A stretch of 64,000 bases of DNA from Leucobacter sp. PH1c (GCF_000633415.1 NZ_AYMV01000018.1:79831-143830), one strand, 5' to 3'. Counted from the first letter of the stretch, positions 53,389 through 62,988 are shown. Translations and numbers: made by a program. Notes: generated by a model not told the origin, from the letters alone.

Positions 53389-54605
53389 CCCGCCAGCTCC
53401 CGCTTTCGGGAATCCAGGTGCTCGATCTCAGCCGCGTCGTCGCGGGGCCGCTCTGCGCGAGTCTGCTTGGAGATCTCGGCGCAGAGGTCATCAAGGTCGA
53501 AGGCCCCGAGCATCCGGATGAGACGCGCGGCTGGTTCCCGCCGGACACAGCCGGCGTGGGGCTCTATTTCGCGACAGTGAACCGGAACAAGCGCGCCATC
53601 ACCGCAAACCTCGCATCGGACGACGGGCGCGCGATCGTCTCGGAGCTCGCGCGCCGCAGCGATGTCGTCGTCGAGAACTTCACCGTCGGGACTCTCGAGC
53701 GTCTCGGACTCGCGTACCCCGCACTCCGCCGCATCAACCCCGGCGTAGTCCTCTGCTCTATCACCGGCTTCGGGCAGAGCGGCCCCGATCGAGACCAGCC
53801 CGGCTACGACATCCTCGCTCAGGCACGAAGCGGTTTCGTCAGTGCGAATGGAGCACCGGACAGCGAGGGAACCAAAGCACCGATCGCGCTCGCCGACATG
53901 CTCACCGGTCTTCATGCAACAATCTCGATCCTCGCGGCGCTCCGCGCCCGGGATCGCACGGGTACCGGGCAGCACCTTGATCTCGCACTCCTGGACTCCA
54001 TGGTGTTCTCCCTCCTGAACCTCGGCACCTCGACCCTCAATTCGGGAACCGAACCGCCTCGATACGGGAATCAGCATCAGACGCTCGTGCCGTATCAACG
54101 ATTTCGGACGCGGGACCGCGACATCATCATTGCGGTGGGCAACGACGCCCAGTTCGTCCGGCTGTGCTCGGAACTCGGTCTCGCCGGGCTTCCATCCGAC
54201 TCCAGGTTCTCGACGGCGAGCGCCCGCATCACGCACCGCGAAGCACTTCTCCCCCTGGTAGAAGCCGCCTGCGCCGCTCGAACCGCGGATGATCTCCTCA
54301 GCAGGCTCCGCGCCCTCAGAGTCCCGGCCGGTCCGATCCACACCATCTCCGATGCCTTGGCCGACCCGCAGATCCATGCTCGCGGACTCATCCAGTCCGT
54401 AGCTCACCCGACCGCCGGCGTACTAAAGCTCCTGCGTGCCCCGTTGGGGTTCGCGGACCTGCCAACTGTGATCCGCCGCCCTCCACCATTGTTCTCCGAG
54501 CACACCGAGGAGGTACTGTCCGAACTCGGCTACTCCGAGGAGCGCATCGCGGCGCTCCAAGTCAGCGGAGCGATCACGCGCGCAACGCAGACTGCAGTTC
54601 GATAA
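53385..54605 (+). CDS. Class III CoA-transferase (CaiB/BaiF family)
   Basis: The 406-residue enzyme moves CoA from a donor acyl-CoA to a free acid. It begins LPLSGIQVLDLSRVVAGP, has LGDLGAEVIKVEGPE, the NRNKRAITANL and VVVENFTVGTLERLGL segments, and the catalytic Asp at about residue 171 in PIALADMLTG. The C-terminal half has VPAGPIHTISDALADPQ. The GTG overlaps the dehydrogenase stop by 4 bp. Its likely role is activation of the imported acid, which would explain why the island has no CoA ligase. Confidence 0.93.
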   Translation: MTRQLPLSGIQVLDLSRVVAGPLCASLLGDLGAEVIKVEGPEHPDETRGWFPPDTAGVGLYFATVNRNKRAITANLASDDGRAIVSELARRSDVVVENFTVGTLERLGLAYPALRRINPGVVLCSITGFGQSGPDRDQPGYDILAQARSGFVSANGAPDSEGTKAPIALADMLTGLHATISILAALRARDRTGTGQHLDLALLDSMVFSLLNLGTSTLNSGTEPPRYGNQHQTLVPYQRFRTRDRDIIIAVGNDAQFVRLCSELGLAGLPSDSRFSTASARITHREALLPLVEAACAARTADDLLSRLRALRVPAGPIHTISDALADPQIHARGLIQSVAHPTAGVLKLLRAPLGFADLPTVIRRPPPLFSEHTEEVLSELGYSEERIAALQVSGAITRATQTAVR

Positions 54606-54665
54606 CGCGCATCCCTGATGCGTGTGTCCCGTTTCATCCAATGCTGTATGAGATGAGGGAGTCAC

Positions 54666-55967
54666 ATGACCACCACCAAGTACACGAACCCCACGACCAT
54701 CTGGATCGCCGTTTTCTCCTCGTGCTTTCTCGGCCTCCTCGTTGATGGCTTCGACCTGCAGATGCTGGCGCTCACGCTCCCCAGTCTTCGCGAGGAATGG
54801 GGACTCACGAATGCTCAGGCCGGGCTGCTCGGAACCGCCTCACTCGCGGGCATGGGCATCGGAGGCATCTGCGGCGGCTATCTCGCGGACCGCTATGGAC
54901 GAGTTCGCATGGCAGCCGTCATGATCATCGTCTTCTCGTTCGGCTCGTTCGCGCTGGGCTTCACTCAGGAGCCCTGGCAGTTCATGGTCATCCGGTTCAT
55001 CACCGGGATGGGGCTCGGCGCCGAATACACCATCTGCATGATGCTGATGTCGGAGTACACCGGCGCGAAGCGCCGCGGCCTCACCATGGGAGCGCTCATG
55101 ACCGCGTACTCGCTCGGGTACATGCTGGCCGCTCTCCTCTCCGGTGTCATCATCCCAGCGCACGGCTGGCGCTGGATGTACTGGATCGCGATCTTCCCCG
55201 TGGCGCTTGCCGTCTACATTCGCAAGCGCATCCCGGAGCCGAGCGGGTGGGAGGGACGTCGAGCCAAAGCACTCCGCCGCGACCGGACAGCTGCGGCCCG
55301 CAATCACTGGCGGCTGATGTGGGAGAACCCAGTGGCACGGAGGATGTTCCTGCTGTGGACGGTCACCGCCGCGTGCCTGCAGTTCGGCTACTACGGCGTG
55401 AACACTTGGTTGCCCTCATACGTGGCCAGCGATCTTGGCGTCGAGTTCAGCTCGATGACCGTCTACGTGTCTGGCACCTACCTCGCAGGGTTCTTCAGCA
55501 GGCTCGTGGGGGGATGGCTGGCGGACCGCCTCGGCCGGAGGTGGGTCTTCAGCGCTGGCGGTGTTCTCACCGCGGCGCTCCTCCCCATCATCTACCTGGC
55601 ACAGAATCCCGAGAACATCGTGGCCTTTCTCATCTGCCTCGGCTTTGTCTACGGACTTCCGTTCGCGGTCAACGGGACCTACATGAACGAGAGCTTCCCC
55701 ACGGACCTTCGCGGGACCGCGACGGGCGCCGCCTACAACCTCGGGCGAGTCGGGGCTATGCTGGCGCCGCTCATGATCGGGCTCGTCGCGGACTCGTTCA
55801 GCGTTGGCCTGGGTCTCGCGGTCCTCGGCGCGGGCTACGCTGTTGCGGCACTGATCCCCTTCTTCTGCATTCGTGACAGGCTCTACGATCCTGCCCGCGC
55901 CGACACCGACGAGTCGCGCCAACGGGCCGCGGAGGCCAGTACGCGCCCGATCCGGGCCGGGTCCTAG
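54666..55967 (+). CDS. MFS transporter, aromatic/organic acid:H+ symporter-like
   Basis: The 433-residue transporter has about 12 membrane helices. LLVDGFDLQMLALTLPSL in helix 1 carries the DGFD signature of the AAHS family, with GGYLADRYGRVRMA in loop 2-3 and GGWLADRLGRRWVF in loop 8-9. AAHS proteins import aromatic and other carboxylic acids with protons. GAGGGAG lies 4 nt before the ATG. As the last gene of the island it is the probable importer of the substrate activated by the CoA-transferase. Confidence 0.9.
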   Translation: MTTTKYTNPTTIWIAVFSSCFLGLLVDGFDLQMLALTLPSLREEWGLTNAQAGLLGTASLAGMGIGGICGGYLADRYGRVRMAAVMIIVFSFGSFALGFTQEPWQFMVIRFITGMGLGAEYTICMMLMSEYTGAKRRGLTMGALMTAYSLGYMLAALLSGVIIPAHGWRWMYWIAIFPVALAVYIRKRIPEPSGWEGRRAKALRRDRTAAARNHWRLMWENPVARRMFLLWTVTAACLQFGYYGVNTWLPSYVASDLGVEFSSMTVYVSGTYLAGFFSRLVGGWLADRLGRRWVFSAGGVLTAALLPIIYLAQNPENIVAFLICLGFVYGLPFAVNGTYMNESFPTDLRGTATGAAYNLGRVGAMLAPLMIGLVADSFSVGLGLAVLGAGYAVAALIPFFCIRDRLYDPARADTDESRQRAAEASTRPIRAGS

Positions 55968-55972
55968 CGCGA

Positions 55973-56004
55973 ACGGCCCCGGGAGCGCACGCTCCCGGGG
56001 CCGT
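55973..56004. terminator. Bidirectional terminator between the MFS gene and def
   Basis: ACGGCCCCGGGAGC and its perfect 14-bp complement flank a 4-nt loop, followed by TTCGTCGTT. It lies between convergent genes and marks the right edge of the island. Confidence 0.75.
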
Positions 56005-56027
56005 TTCGTCGTTCCGCGCGATGCGGC

Positions 56028-56519
56028 TCAGAACCAGCTCGACGTGCGGATCTGCCGCATCGCCTCGCCGCGCGCCTCGCGGTCGAGGCGCTGGATGTAG
56101 AGCTTGCCGTCGAGGTGGTCGCACTCGTGCTGCAGTGCCTGCGCGAGCAGCCCCTCGCCCGAGATCACGACCTCGTTGCCGTCAAGATCCATGCCGCGCA
56201 CCGTGGCGCGCGGGTAGCGCATGACGTCGAACCAGAGGTCGGGCACCGAGAGGCAGCCCTCCCCCGTGGCCACGGGCTCGCCCTCCAGGGCGATAATCTC
56301 CGGGTTCAGCACGTAGCTGATCTCACCGTCGATGTGCAGCGAGAACGCGCGCAGCTGATGCCCGATCTGGGTCGAGGCGAGCCCCGCCCTGCCATCGAAG
56401 GCGACGGTGTCGAGGAGGTCTTCGACGAGGGCGCGCACACCCTCGTCGACCTCCTCGACGGGATCGCAGACGGTACGGAGGACCGGGTCGCCGAACAGGC
56501 GGATTTCTCGAACTGCCAC
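56028..56519 (-). CDS. def: Peptide deformylase
   Basis: The 163-residue metalloenzyme removes the formyl group from nascent proteins. The three motifs are GLASTQIG near residue 46, EGCLSVP with metal ligand Cys89, and QHECDHLDG with His131, Glu132 and His135. Its ATG is 10 bp after the pyc stop on the same strand, so it may be read through from pyc. Confidence 0.96.
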   Translation of the reverse strand: MAVREIRLFGDPVLRTVCDPVEEVDEGVRALVEDLLDTVAFDGRAGLASTQIGHQLRAFSLHIDGEISYVLNPEIIALEGEPVATGEGCLSVPDLWFDVMRYPRATVRGMDLDGNEVVISGEGLLAQALQHECDHLDGKLYIQRLDREARGEAMRQIRTSSWF

Positions 56520-56529
56520 GCTCGGTATC

Positions 56530-59500
56530 CTAGGCGATCACCGCGATGAGATCGCCCGACTCGAGCGCACGGGTGCCCGCGAACACGATGCGCTCGACCA
56601 CGCCGGAGACGGGCGCCGTGATTGCGGCCTCCATCTTCATCGCCTCGATCGTCGCGACGGGCTGGCCGGCCTCGACCGCGTCACCCACGGCGACCTTCAC
56701 CGTCACCGTGCCCGAGAACGGCGCGGCGATCTGGCCGGCGACCGTGCGATCGGCCTTCTCGGCGACGGGCGCCGACACCGCGACGCCCTCGTCCTTCACG
56801 AAGACCTGGCGGAGCTGGCCGTTGACGCGCACCATGACCGTGCGCACGCCCTTGTCGTCCGCCTCGCCGATCGCCTCGAGGCCCACGTAGAGCCGCACGC
56901 CCTTCGCGAGGTCGATCGCGTGCTCGGCTCCGGGCACGAGGCCGTACAGGTAGTCGGGAGTGTCGAGCACCGAGAGATCGCCGAACTGCTCGCGATCCCG
57001 CTCGTACTGCTGCGTGGGCTGCGGGAACAGGAGCCGGTTGAGGGTAGCGCGACGCTCAGCGCCGTCGTGCTCGAGAAGCTCCGCGTCGGCATCGCTCACG
57101 GGGGCCACCGAGGTGTCGACCGTGCGCCCCGCGAGGACCTTCGAACGGAACGGCTCGGGCCAGCCACCCGGGATCTCGCCGAGCTCGCCCGCGAGGAAGC
57201 CGACGACCGAGTCGGGCACGTCGTACTGCTCGGGGTGCGCCTCGAAGTCCGCGGGGTCCGCGTCGACGGCCGCGAGGTGCAGCGCGAGATCGCCCACCAC
57301 CTTCGACGAGGGCGTCACCTTCGGGATGCGCCCGAGGATCCGGTCCGCCGCGGCGTACATGTCCTCGATCTTCTCGAAGTCGTCCGCGAGCCCCAGGGCG
57401 ATCGCCTGCTGGCGCAGGTTCGAGAGCTGGCCGCCGGGGATCTCGTGGGTGTAGACGCGGCCCGTGGGCGACGGAAGCCCGGACTCGAAGGGCTGGTAGA
57501 GCGCGCGCACGGCGTCCCAGTACGGCTCGAGCGCGAAGACCGCATCCGGATCGAGGCCCGTGTCGCGCTCCGTGTTCGCGAGCCCGGCGACGAGCGCCGA
57601 GAGCGAGGGCTGACTCGTCGTGCCCGACATCGGCGCCGAGGCCACGTCGACCGCGTCGACGCCCGCCTGCGAGGCCGCGAGCAGGGTCGCGAGCTGACCG
57701 CCCGGGGTGTCGTGGGTGTGGAGGTGCACCGGCAGCGCGAAGCGCTCGCGGAGCGCGGTGACGAGGCGCGCGGCAGCGGCGGGGCGGAGGAGCCCGGCCA
57801 TGTCCTTGATCGCGAGCACGTGCGCGCCCGCGTCGACGATCTGCTCGGCGAGGCCGAGGTAGTAGTCCAGCGTGTACTTGTCCTCGGCAGGATCCAGCAG
57901 ATTACCCGTGTAGGCCATGGCGACCTCGGCGACCGCCGTTCCGGTCTCGCGCACCGCGTCGATCGCCACGCGCATCTGCGAGACGTCGTTCAGCGCGTCG
58001 AAGATGCGGAACACGTCGACACCCGTCGACGCGGCCTCGCGGACGAAGGCGCGGGCCACGTTCGCCGGGTACGGCGTGTAGCCGACCGTGTTCTGGCCGC
58101 GGAGGAGCATCTGGATCGGCACATCGCCGAGCGACTCGCGGAGGGCGGCCAGGCGCTCCCAGGGGTCCTCGCCGAGGAAGCGGAGCGCGACGTCGTAGGT
58201 CGCGCCACCCCAGGCCTCCACCGACCACAGCTGCGGGGTGAGCCGCGCCACGTACGGGGCGATCCGGGCGAGGTCCTTCGTGCGGACTCGGGTGGCGAGC
58301 AGCGACTGGTGCGCGTCGCGGAACGTCGTCTCGGTGACCGCGAGCGCGGTCTGCTCGCGGAGGCTCCGGGCGAAGCCCTCGGGGCCGAGCTCGAGCAGAC
58401 GCGAACGGGCGCCGGCGGGCGCCGGCTGCGAGAGGTCGAGCGCCGGCAGCTTGGCGGCGGGATCGACGGTGCCCGGACGCTGCCCGTTCGGCTGGTTCAC
58501 GGTGACGTTGGCGACGTGCTGCAGGAGGCGCGTGGCGCGGTCCTTGGGCTTGTTCATCTCGAGCAGTTCGGGCCGCTCCTCGATGAAGGAGGTCGCGACG
58601 TCGCCCGCCTGGAATGCGGGATCGGCGAGCACGGCCTGCAGGAACGGGATGTTCGTGGCCACACCGCGGATCCGGAACTCCGCGAGCGCGCGGCGCGCCC
58701 GGACGACCGCGTCCTCGAAGCTGCGGCCGCGGCAGGTGAGCTTCGCGAGCATCGAGTCGAAGTGGGGGCTGATCTGCGCGCCGGCATTGATCGTGCCGCC
58801 ATCGAGGCGCACGCCGCCGCCGCCCGGCGAGCGGTAGGCCGTGATGCGGCCGAGATCGGGGCGGAAGCCGTTCGCCGGGTCCTCGGTGGTGATGCGGCAC
58901 TGGAGCGCCGCGCCGCGCAGCTGGATGCGGTCCTGCGTGAGCTCCAGCTCGGCGAGCGTCGCGCCCGCGGCGATCTGCATCTGCGCGCGCACGAGGTCGA
59001 CGTCGGTGACCTCCTCCGTGACCGTGTGCTCGACCTGGATGCGCGGGTTCATCTCGATGAAGACGTGCTCGCCCGCGCGCTCCCCCTGCGTGTCGAGCAG
59101 GAACTCGACCGTGCCGGCGTTCTCGTAGCCGATCGACTGCGCGAAGGCGATCGCGTCGCGGGTGAGCTCGGCGCGCTTCTCCTCGGAGAGGTTCGGCGCG
59201 GGAGCGATCTCGACGACCTTCTGGTGGCGGCGCTGCACGGAGCAGTCGCGCTCGAAGAGGTGCACCGCGGCGCCCGTCGCATCGGCGAGCACCTGGACCT
59301 CGATGTGCCGCGGACGCAGCACGGCCTGCTCGATGAACATCGTGGGATCGCCGAATGCGGACTCGGCCTCGCGCATGGCGGACTCGAGCGCGTCGCGCAG
59401 GTCCTCGGCGCGCTCGACGCGGCGCATACCGCGCCCGCCGCCGCCCGCGACGGCCTTGGCGAAGATGGGGAAACCGATTTCAGCGGCACCAGCGATGAGC

Positions 59501-59928
59501 GCCTCGACGTCGGTCGACGGCGGGGTGGAGCGCAGCACGGGAACGCCCGCGGCGATCGCGTGCTCCTTCGCGGCGACCTTGTTGCCCGCCATCTCGAGCG
59601 CCAGCCGGCCCGGACCGATGAAGCGGATGCCCGCGGCCTCGGCCGCCGCGGCGAGCTCGGGGTTCTCCGAGAGGAAGCCGTAGCCGGGGTAGATCGCGTC
59701 GGCGCCCGACTCGCGCGCCACGCGCACGATCTCGGCCACGTCGAGGTACGCGCGCACGGGGTGTCCGACCTCGCCGATGAGGTACGCCTCGTCAGCCTTC
59801 AGCCGGTGCAGCGAGTTGCGGTCCTCGTAGGGAAAGACCGCGACCGTCGACGCGCCCAGCTCGTGCGCGGCACGGAATGCGCGGATCGCGATCTCACCGC
59901 GGTTGGCAACCAGAACTTTCCTAAACAT
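56530..59928 (-). CDS. pyc: Pyruvate carboxylase
   Basis: The 1132-residue biotin enzyme makes oxaloacetate from pyruvate and bicarbonate. The biotin carboxylase domain (about 1-450) starts FRKVLVANRGEIAIRAF and has AVAGGGGRGMRRV and EMNPRIQVEHTVTEE. The carboxyltransferase domain (about 530-800) has the FRDAHQSLLATRVRT metal/substrate segment and HLHTHDTPGGQLA. The C-terminal biotinyl domain has EAMKMEA with the biotinylated Lys. GAGAGG lies 9 nt before the ATG at 59928; longer frames upstream have no support. Confidence 0.97.
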   Translation of the reverse strand: MFRKVLVANRGEIAIRAFRAAHELGASTVAVFPYEDRNSLHRLKADEAYLIGEVGHPVRAYLDVAEIVRVARESGADAIYPGYGFLSENPELAAAAEAAGIRFIGPGRLALEMAGNKVAAKEHAIAAGVPVLRSTPPSTDVEALIAGAAEIGFPIFAKAVAGGGGRGMRRVERAEDLRDALESAMREAESAFGDPTMFIEQAVLRPRHIEVQVLADATGAAVHLFERDCSVQRRHQKVVEIAPAPNLSEEKRAELTRDAIAFAQSIGYENAGTVEFLLDTQGERAGEHVFIEMNPRIQVEHTVTEEVTDVDLVRAQMQIAAGATLAELELTQDRIQLRGAALQCRITTEDPANGFRPDLGRITAYRSPGGGGVRLDGGTINAGAQISPHFDSMLAKLTCRGRSFEDAVVRARRALAEFRIRGVATNIPFLQAVLADPAFQAGDVATSFIEERPELLEMNKPKDRATRLLQHVANVTVNQPNGQRPGTVDPAAKLPALDLSQPAPAGARSRLLELGPEGFARSLREQTALAVTETTFRDAHQSLLATRVRTKDLARIAPYVARLTPQLWSVEAWGGATYDVALRFLGEDPWERLAALRESLGDVPIQMLLRGQNTVGYTPYPANVARAFVREAASTGVDVFRIFDALNDVSQMRVAIDAVRETGTAVAEVAMAYTGNLLDPAEDKYTLDYYLGLAEQIVDAGAHVLAIKDMAGLLRPAAAARLVTALRERFALPVHLHTHDTPGGQLATLLAASQAGVDAVDVASAPMSGTTSQPSLSALVAGLANTERDTGLDPDAVFALEPYWDAVRALYQPFESGLPSPTGRVYTHEIPGGQLSNLRQQAIALGLADDFEKIEDMYAAADRILGRIPKVTPSSKVVGDLALHLAAVDADPADFEAHPEQYDVPDSVVGFLAGELGEIPGGWPEPFRSKVLAGRTVDTSVAPVSDADAELLEHDGAERRATLNRLLFPQPTQQYERDREQFGDLSVLDTPDYLYGLVPGAEHAIDLAKGVRLYVGLEAIGEADDKGVRTVMVRVNGQLRQVFVKDEGVAVSAPVAEKADRTVAGQIAAPFSGTVTVKVAVGDAVEAGQPVATIEAMKMEAAITAPVSGVVERIVFAGTRALESGDLIAVIA

Positions 59929-60235
59929 GCAGATGTACCTCTCTGTCAATCGGCTCGTCGCCGGTTGCCCAGACCGCGCGATTCGTTCGATATCAAGATA
60001 CATGCTCGCGGGGATCGCGCACGGAATACCGCAGGATCTGCGCCGTGCCGCGCGAAGCTCCGCGGCCGTCCGAGCGGGCCTGCGGCTCCAGACGGGGCCT
60101 GGAGGGCTACAGGGCCTCTGCCGCGGCACCGCCTTTCGGGGGTGGTGCGGCCCCAACTACTGTGGGTCGGGAGCCGCGTCGCGCTCATGTATCACCCTGC
60201 AGTTGTTCACTGTCCCTCCACCGTCGAAGGAACAC

Positions 60236-62971
60236 ATGACACACACGACCCCGGGCGGAGGCGTGCGCGCACGCCGCCCCCTTGCCACCGCAGCAGTTCT
60301 CGCACTCACCGCGGGCCTGCTCTCATTCCCCGCAACCGCCGCGCTCGCCGATGAGGCGATCGATGGTCCGCGTACGTCGGGCGACAGCGTCGTCCCGAAC
60401 GTGGGCAACGGCGGCTACGATGCGCTGAACTACGATGTCGCGCTCGCGTGGACGCCCGACGAGGTGCAGACCGGATCCCTCGTCTCCGGCCGCATCGACT
60501 CGGCCACCACCACGATGACCGCGCGAGCCGAGCAGCCGCTCCGCTCCTTCTCTCTCGACTTCGAGGGCATGGAGATCGACTCGATCACGGTGAACGGCCA
60601 GCCCGCCGCCTGGGAGCGGGACGTCGACGCCGAGGCCATCAAGTTCAAGCTGATCGTCACCCCGCAGACCCCCGTCTCCGGGGAGTTCACGACGACCATC
60701 GCCTACCACGGCGTCCCCGTGACGCACATCGACAAGGACGGCGCCGCCGAGGGCTGGAGCGCGACGAACGACGGCGCGATGCTCCTCGGCCAGCCCATCG
60801 GCATGATGGCCGGCTACCCCCACAACAACACCCCGGCGGACAAGGCGACGTACACCTTCACCGTCGACATCCCCACGACGCTCGCGGCGGCGGACGGCTC
60901 CGAGCCGATGCCCGCGGCCGCGGTCAGCAACGGCGAGCTCGCGGCGCGCACCCCGTCGGAGGACGGCGGCCGCACCACGTGGAAGTGGGTGCAGCAGAAG
61001 CAGATGGCCTCCGAGCTCGCGATCATCGGGATCGGGCGCTACGACATCATCGAGGGCTCCGTGCAGCTGAGCGACGGCCGCACGATCCCGAGCTGGTCGT
61101 TCATGGATTCGAAGCTGTCCGCAGCGGACAAGACGACCGTGCGCAACCGGGTGGCGCAGCTGCAGGAGATCACGCAGAATCTCGAGCAGGTCTACGGACC
61201 GTACCCCGGCAACAGCACGGGCGTCGTGATCGACCGCGTGCCGTCCGAGATCAATTACGCGCTCGAGACGCAGGATCGCTCGTTCTTCCCCTCCGCGCGC
61301 TCCGTGGGCGGGAACACGCTCATCCATGAGCTCGTGCACCAGTGGTACGGCGATAATGTCTCCCCCACCGACTGGACCGACATCTGGATCGCCGAGGGCA
61401 TGGCCACGTGGGGCCCCACCCACTACAACAGCGCCGCGGGCTTCGGCGCGGCGAAGTCGACCGAGCAGAGCTACTTCGAGTCGTGGAGCCGCACCGGGCC
61501 CGACTCGAAGGACTGGCTGATCCCGCCGGGCGCGCAGAACGACTCCGAGTTCCTGTACGGCTACCAGACCTACACGCGGAGCGCACAGTTCTGGGAGGCG
61601 CTGAAGATCAGCATCGGCGATGACGCCTTCTTCTCCCTCGTGCGCGAGTGGCAGAACCGCTACGGCGGGCAGAGCGTGTCCGGCGCCGAGCTGCAGGCTC
61701 TCGCCGAGGAGCTCTCGGGGCGCGACCTCAGCGCGTTCTGGCAGGACTGGGTGATGAAGGCGGGCAAGCCCGCTTGGCCCGACAAGCTCACGGCGAGCCT
61801 CACCACCCCGGAGCGCACCGAGCTCCTCGCGCGAGGTGATCGCGTCGAGTACACGCTCACCGCGCAGAACACCGGGCTCGCCCCGCTCGCGAACTCGGTC
61901 ATCACGGTGGACGCGCAGACGATCCTCGAGAACGCCGCACTCGCCGAGCTTCCCGAGGGGCTCACGCTCGACGGCACGACGCTCAGCTGGCAGGTCCCCG
62001 CGACCGAGCCGGGCGCCAGCGCGCAGCTGACCTTCTCCGCGACCGTCGCCGAGACGGCCTCGGGCGGCACGATCGCCCCGAGCGCCAGCGTGGCGACCCT
62101 CGGCGGCACCTGCGCCGAGTGCTCCACCGAGCTCGCGATCGACGAGTACCCCGTCGCTCCCGCACCGCAGCCGACGATCGACGGCGTTGCACGCGTCGGC
62201 GAGACGCTGACCGTGCGCACGGACGGCTGGATGGAGGGGGCGACGCTCACCACCCAGTGGGCCGTCGGCGGCACGGACGTGGCAGGCGCGACGGGCGAGA
62301 CCTTCGCGCTCGATGCCTCCGCGCTCGGCAAGACCGTGACGGTCTCCGTCACGGGCGCGAAGGAGCGCTTCCTCCCCGTGACCGTGGAAAGCGCCCCGAC
62401 CGCGAAGGTTGTCGCAGCGGTCGAGCCGGGAACCGAGCCGGGCACCGACCCCGGAACGGATCCGGGCACCGACCCCGGAACGGACCCCGCAACCGATCCG
62501 GGCAGCGATCCCGGAACGGATCCGGGGACCGATCCCGGAACGGACCCCGGCACCGGCTCGCCCGTGGCCCCCGCGGAGTCCGCGCTGACCGCGGCACTCG
62601 AGGGCCTGATCTCGCTGCCGAGCACAGCGCACCCGGGCGAGCAGATCACGGTGAACGTGGGCCGCGCGCTCGCGGGCACCGAGGTCGAGGGCTGGCTGTT
62701 CTCGTCACCCGCGCACCTCGGCACGCTCCGCGTGGACGCGCAGGGCGCCGTGCGTCTGACGATCCCCGCGAACACGGAGATCGGCGCCCACCGACTCGCG
62801 ATCGCGCACGCTGACGGCACCGTCATCGGCTGGGGCCCGATCCGGATCGAGCACGCCGGGCTTGCGACGACCGGCGGGGCGACGCCGATCGTGGCCGCTT
62901 CGCTCGGCGCGGCGCTGCTCCTCGCGGGCGGCGTGATCCTGGCTGCACGACGGCGGCGAGCCGCCGCGTAG
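60236..62971 (+). CDS. Secreted M1-family metallopeptidase with LATTG cell-wall sorting signal
   Basis: A 911-residue exported protein. The signal peptide ends near residue 38 (ATAALADEA). The M1 N-terminal beta domain and gluzincin domain follow, with HELVHQW at 364-370 and the third zinc ligand Glu387, an exact HEXXH-x18-E. INYALETQDR stands where M1 aminopeptidases have GxMEN. A beta-rich domain (about 565-690), an Ig-like segment, an Asp/Glu-Pro-Gly-Thr linker and another beta domain come next. It ends with LATTG (876-880), a hydrophobic helix and RRRR, a class E sortase-type signal. AAGGA precedes the ATG. It should be wall-anchored and cut peptides outside the cell. Confidence 0.92.
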   Translation: MTHTTPGGGVRARRPLATAAVLALTAGLLSFPATAALADEAIDGPRTSGDSVVPNVGNGGYDALNYDVALAWTPDEVQTGSLVSGRIDSATTTMTARAEQPLRSFSLDFEGMEIDSITVNGQPAAWERDVDAEAIKFKLIVTPQTPVSGEFTTTIAYHGVPVTHIDKDGAAEGWSATNDGAMLLGQPIGMMAGYPHNNTPADKATYTFTVDIPTTLAAADGSEPMPAAAVSNGELAARTPSEDGGRTTWKWVQQKQMASELAIIGIGRYDIIEGSVQLSDGRTIPSWSFMDSKLSAADKTTVRNRVAQLQEITQNLEQVYGPYPGNSTGVVIDRVPSEINYALETQDRSFFPSARSVGGNTLIHELVHQWYGDNVSPTDWTDIWIAEGMATWGPTHYNSAAGFGAAKSTEQSYFESWSRTGPDSKDWLIPPGAQNDSEFLYGYQTYTRSAQFWEALKISIGDDAFFSLVREWQNRYGGQSVSGAELQALAEELSGRDLSAFWQDWVMKAGKPAWPDKLTASLTTPERTELLARGDRVEYTLTAQNTGLAPLANSVITVDAQTILENAALAELPEGLTLDGTTLSWQVPATEPGASAQLTFSATVAETASGGTIAPSASVATLGGTCAECSTELAIDEYPVAPAPQPTIDGVARVGETLTVRTDGWMEGATLTTQWAVGGTDVAGATGETFALDASALGKTVTVSVTGAKERFLPVTVESAPTAKVVAAVEPGTEPGTDPGTDPGTDPGTDPATDPGSDPGTDPGTDPGTDPGTGSPVAPAESALTAALEGLISLPSTAHPGEQITVNVGRALAGTEVEGWLFSSPAHLGTLRVDAQGAVRLTIPANTEIGAHRLAIAHADGTVIGWGPIRIEHAGLATTGGATPIVAASLGAALLLAGGVILAARRRRAAA
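62424..62556 (+). repeat. Coding tandem repeat, about 11 units of 12 bp
   Basis: Twelve-bp units encode (D/E)PGT with occasional DPAT and DPGS variants. Synonymous changes among the units show that the repeat is not recent slippage alone. It forms a stiff acidic linker within the M1 peptidase. Confidence 0.85.
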
Positions 62972-62988
62972 CCCGGTACCGTGAGCGG

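Noticed and set aside
52857..54407. A 516-codon minus-strand frame opposite the dehydrogenase and CoA-transferase genes
   Set aside because: Both plus-strand genes have full family motifs; the antisense frame has none.
59929..60235. Possible RNA gene between pyc and the M1 peptidase gene
   Set aside because: No tRNA cloverleaf or recognisable RNA structure; the 307 bp hold the two divergent promoters and nothing else I can support.
56407..60354. A 1315-codon open frame on the plus strand opposite pyc
   Set aside because: Shadow of pyruvate carboxylase; low-complexity Arg/Leu/Asp composition and no ribosome-binding site.
62424..62556. Regular repeats that could be taken for a CRISPR-like array
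   Set aside because: The units are 12 bp, contiguous and in frame inside a coding region, with no spacers and no cas genes nearby.
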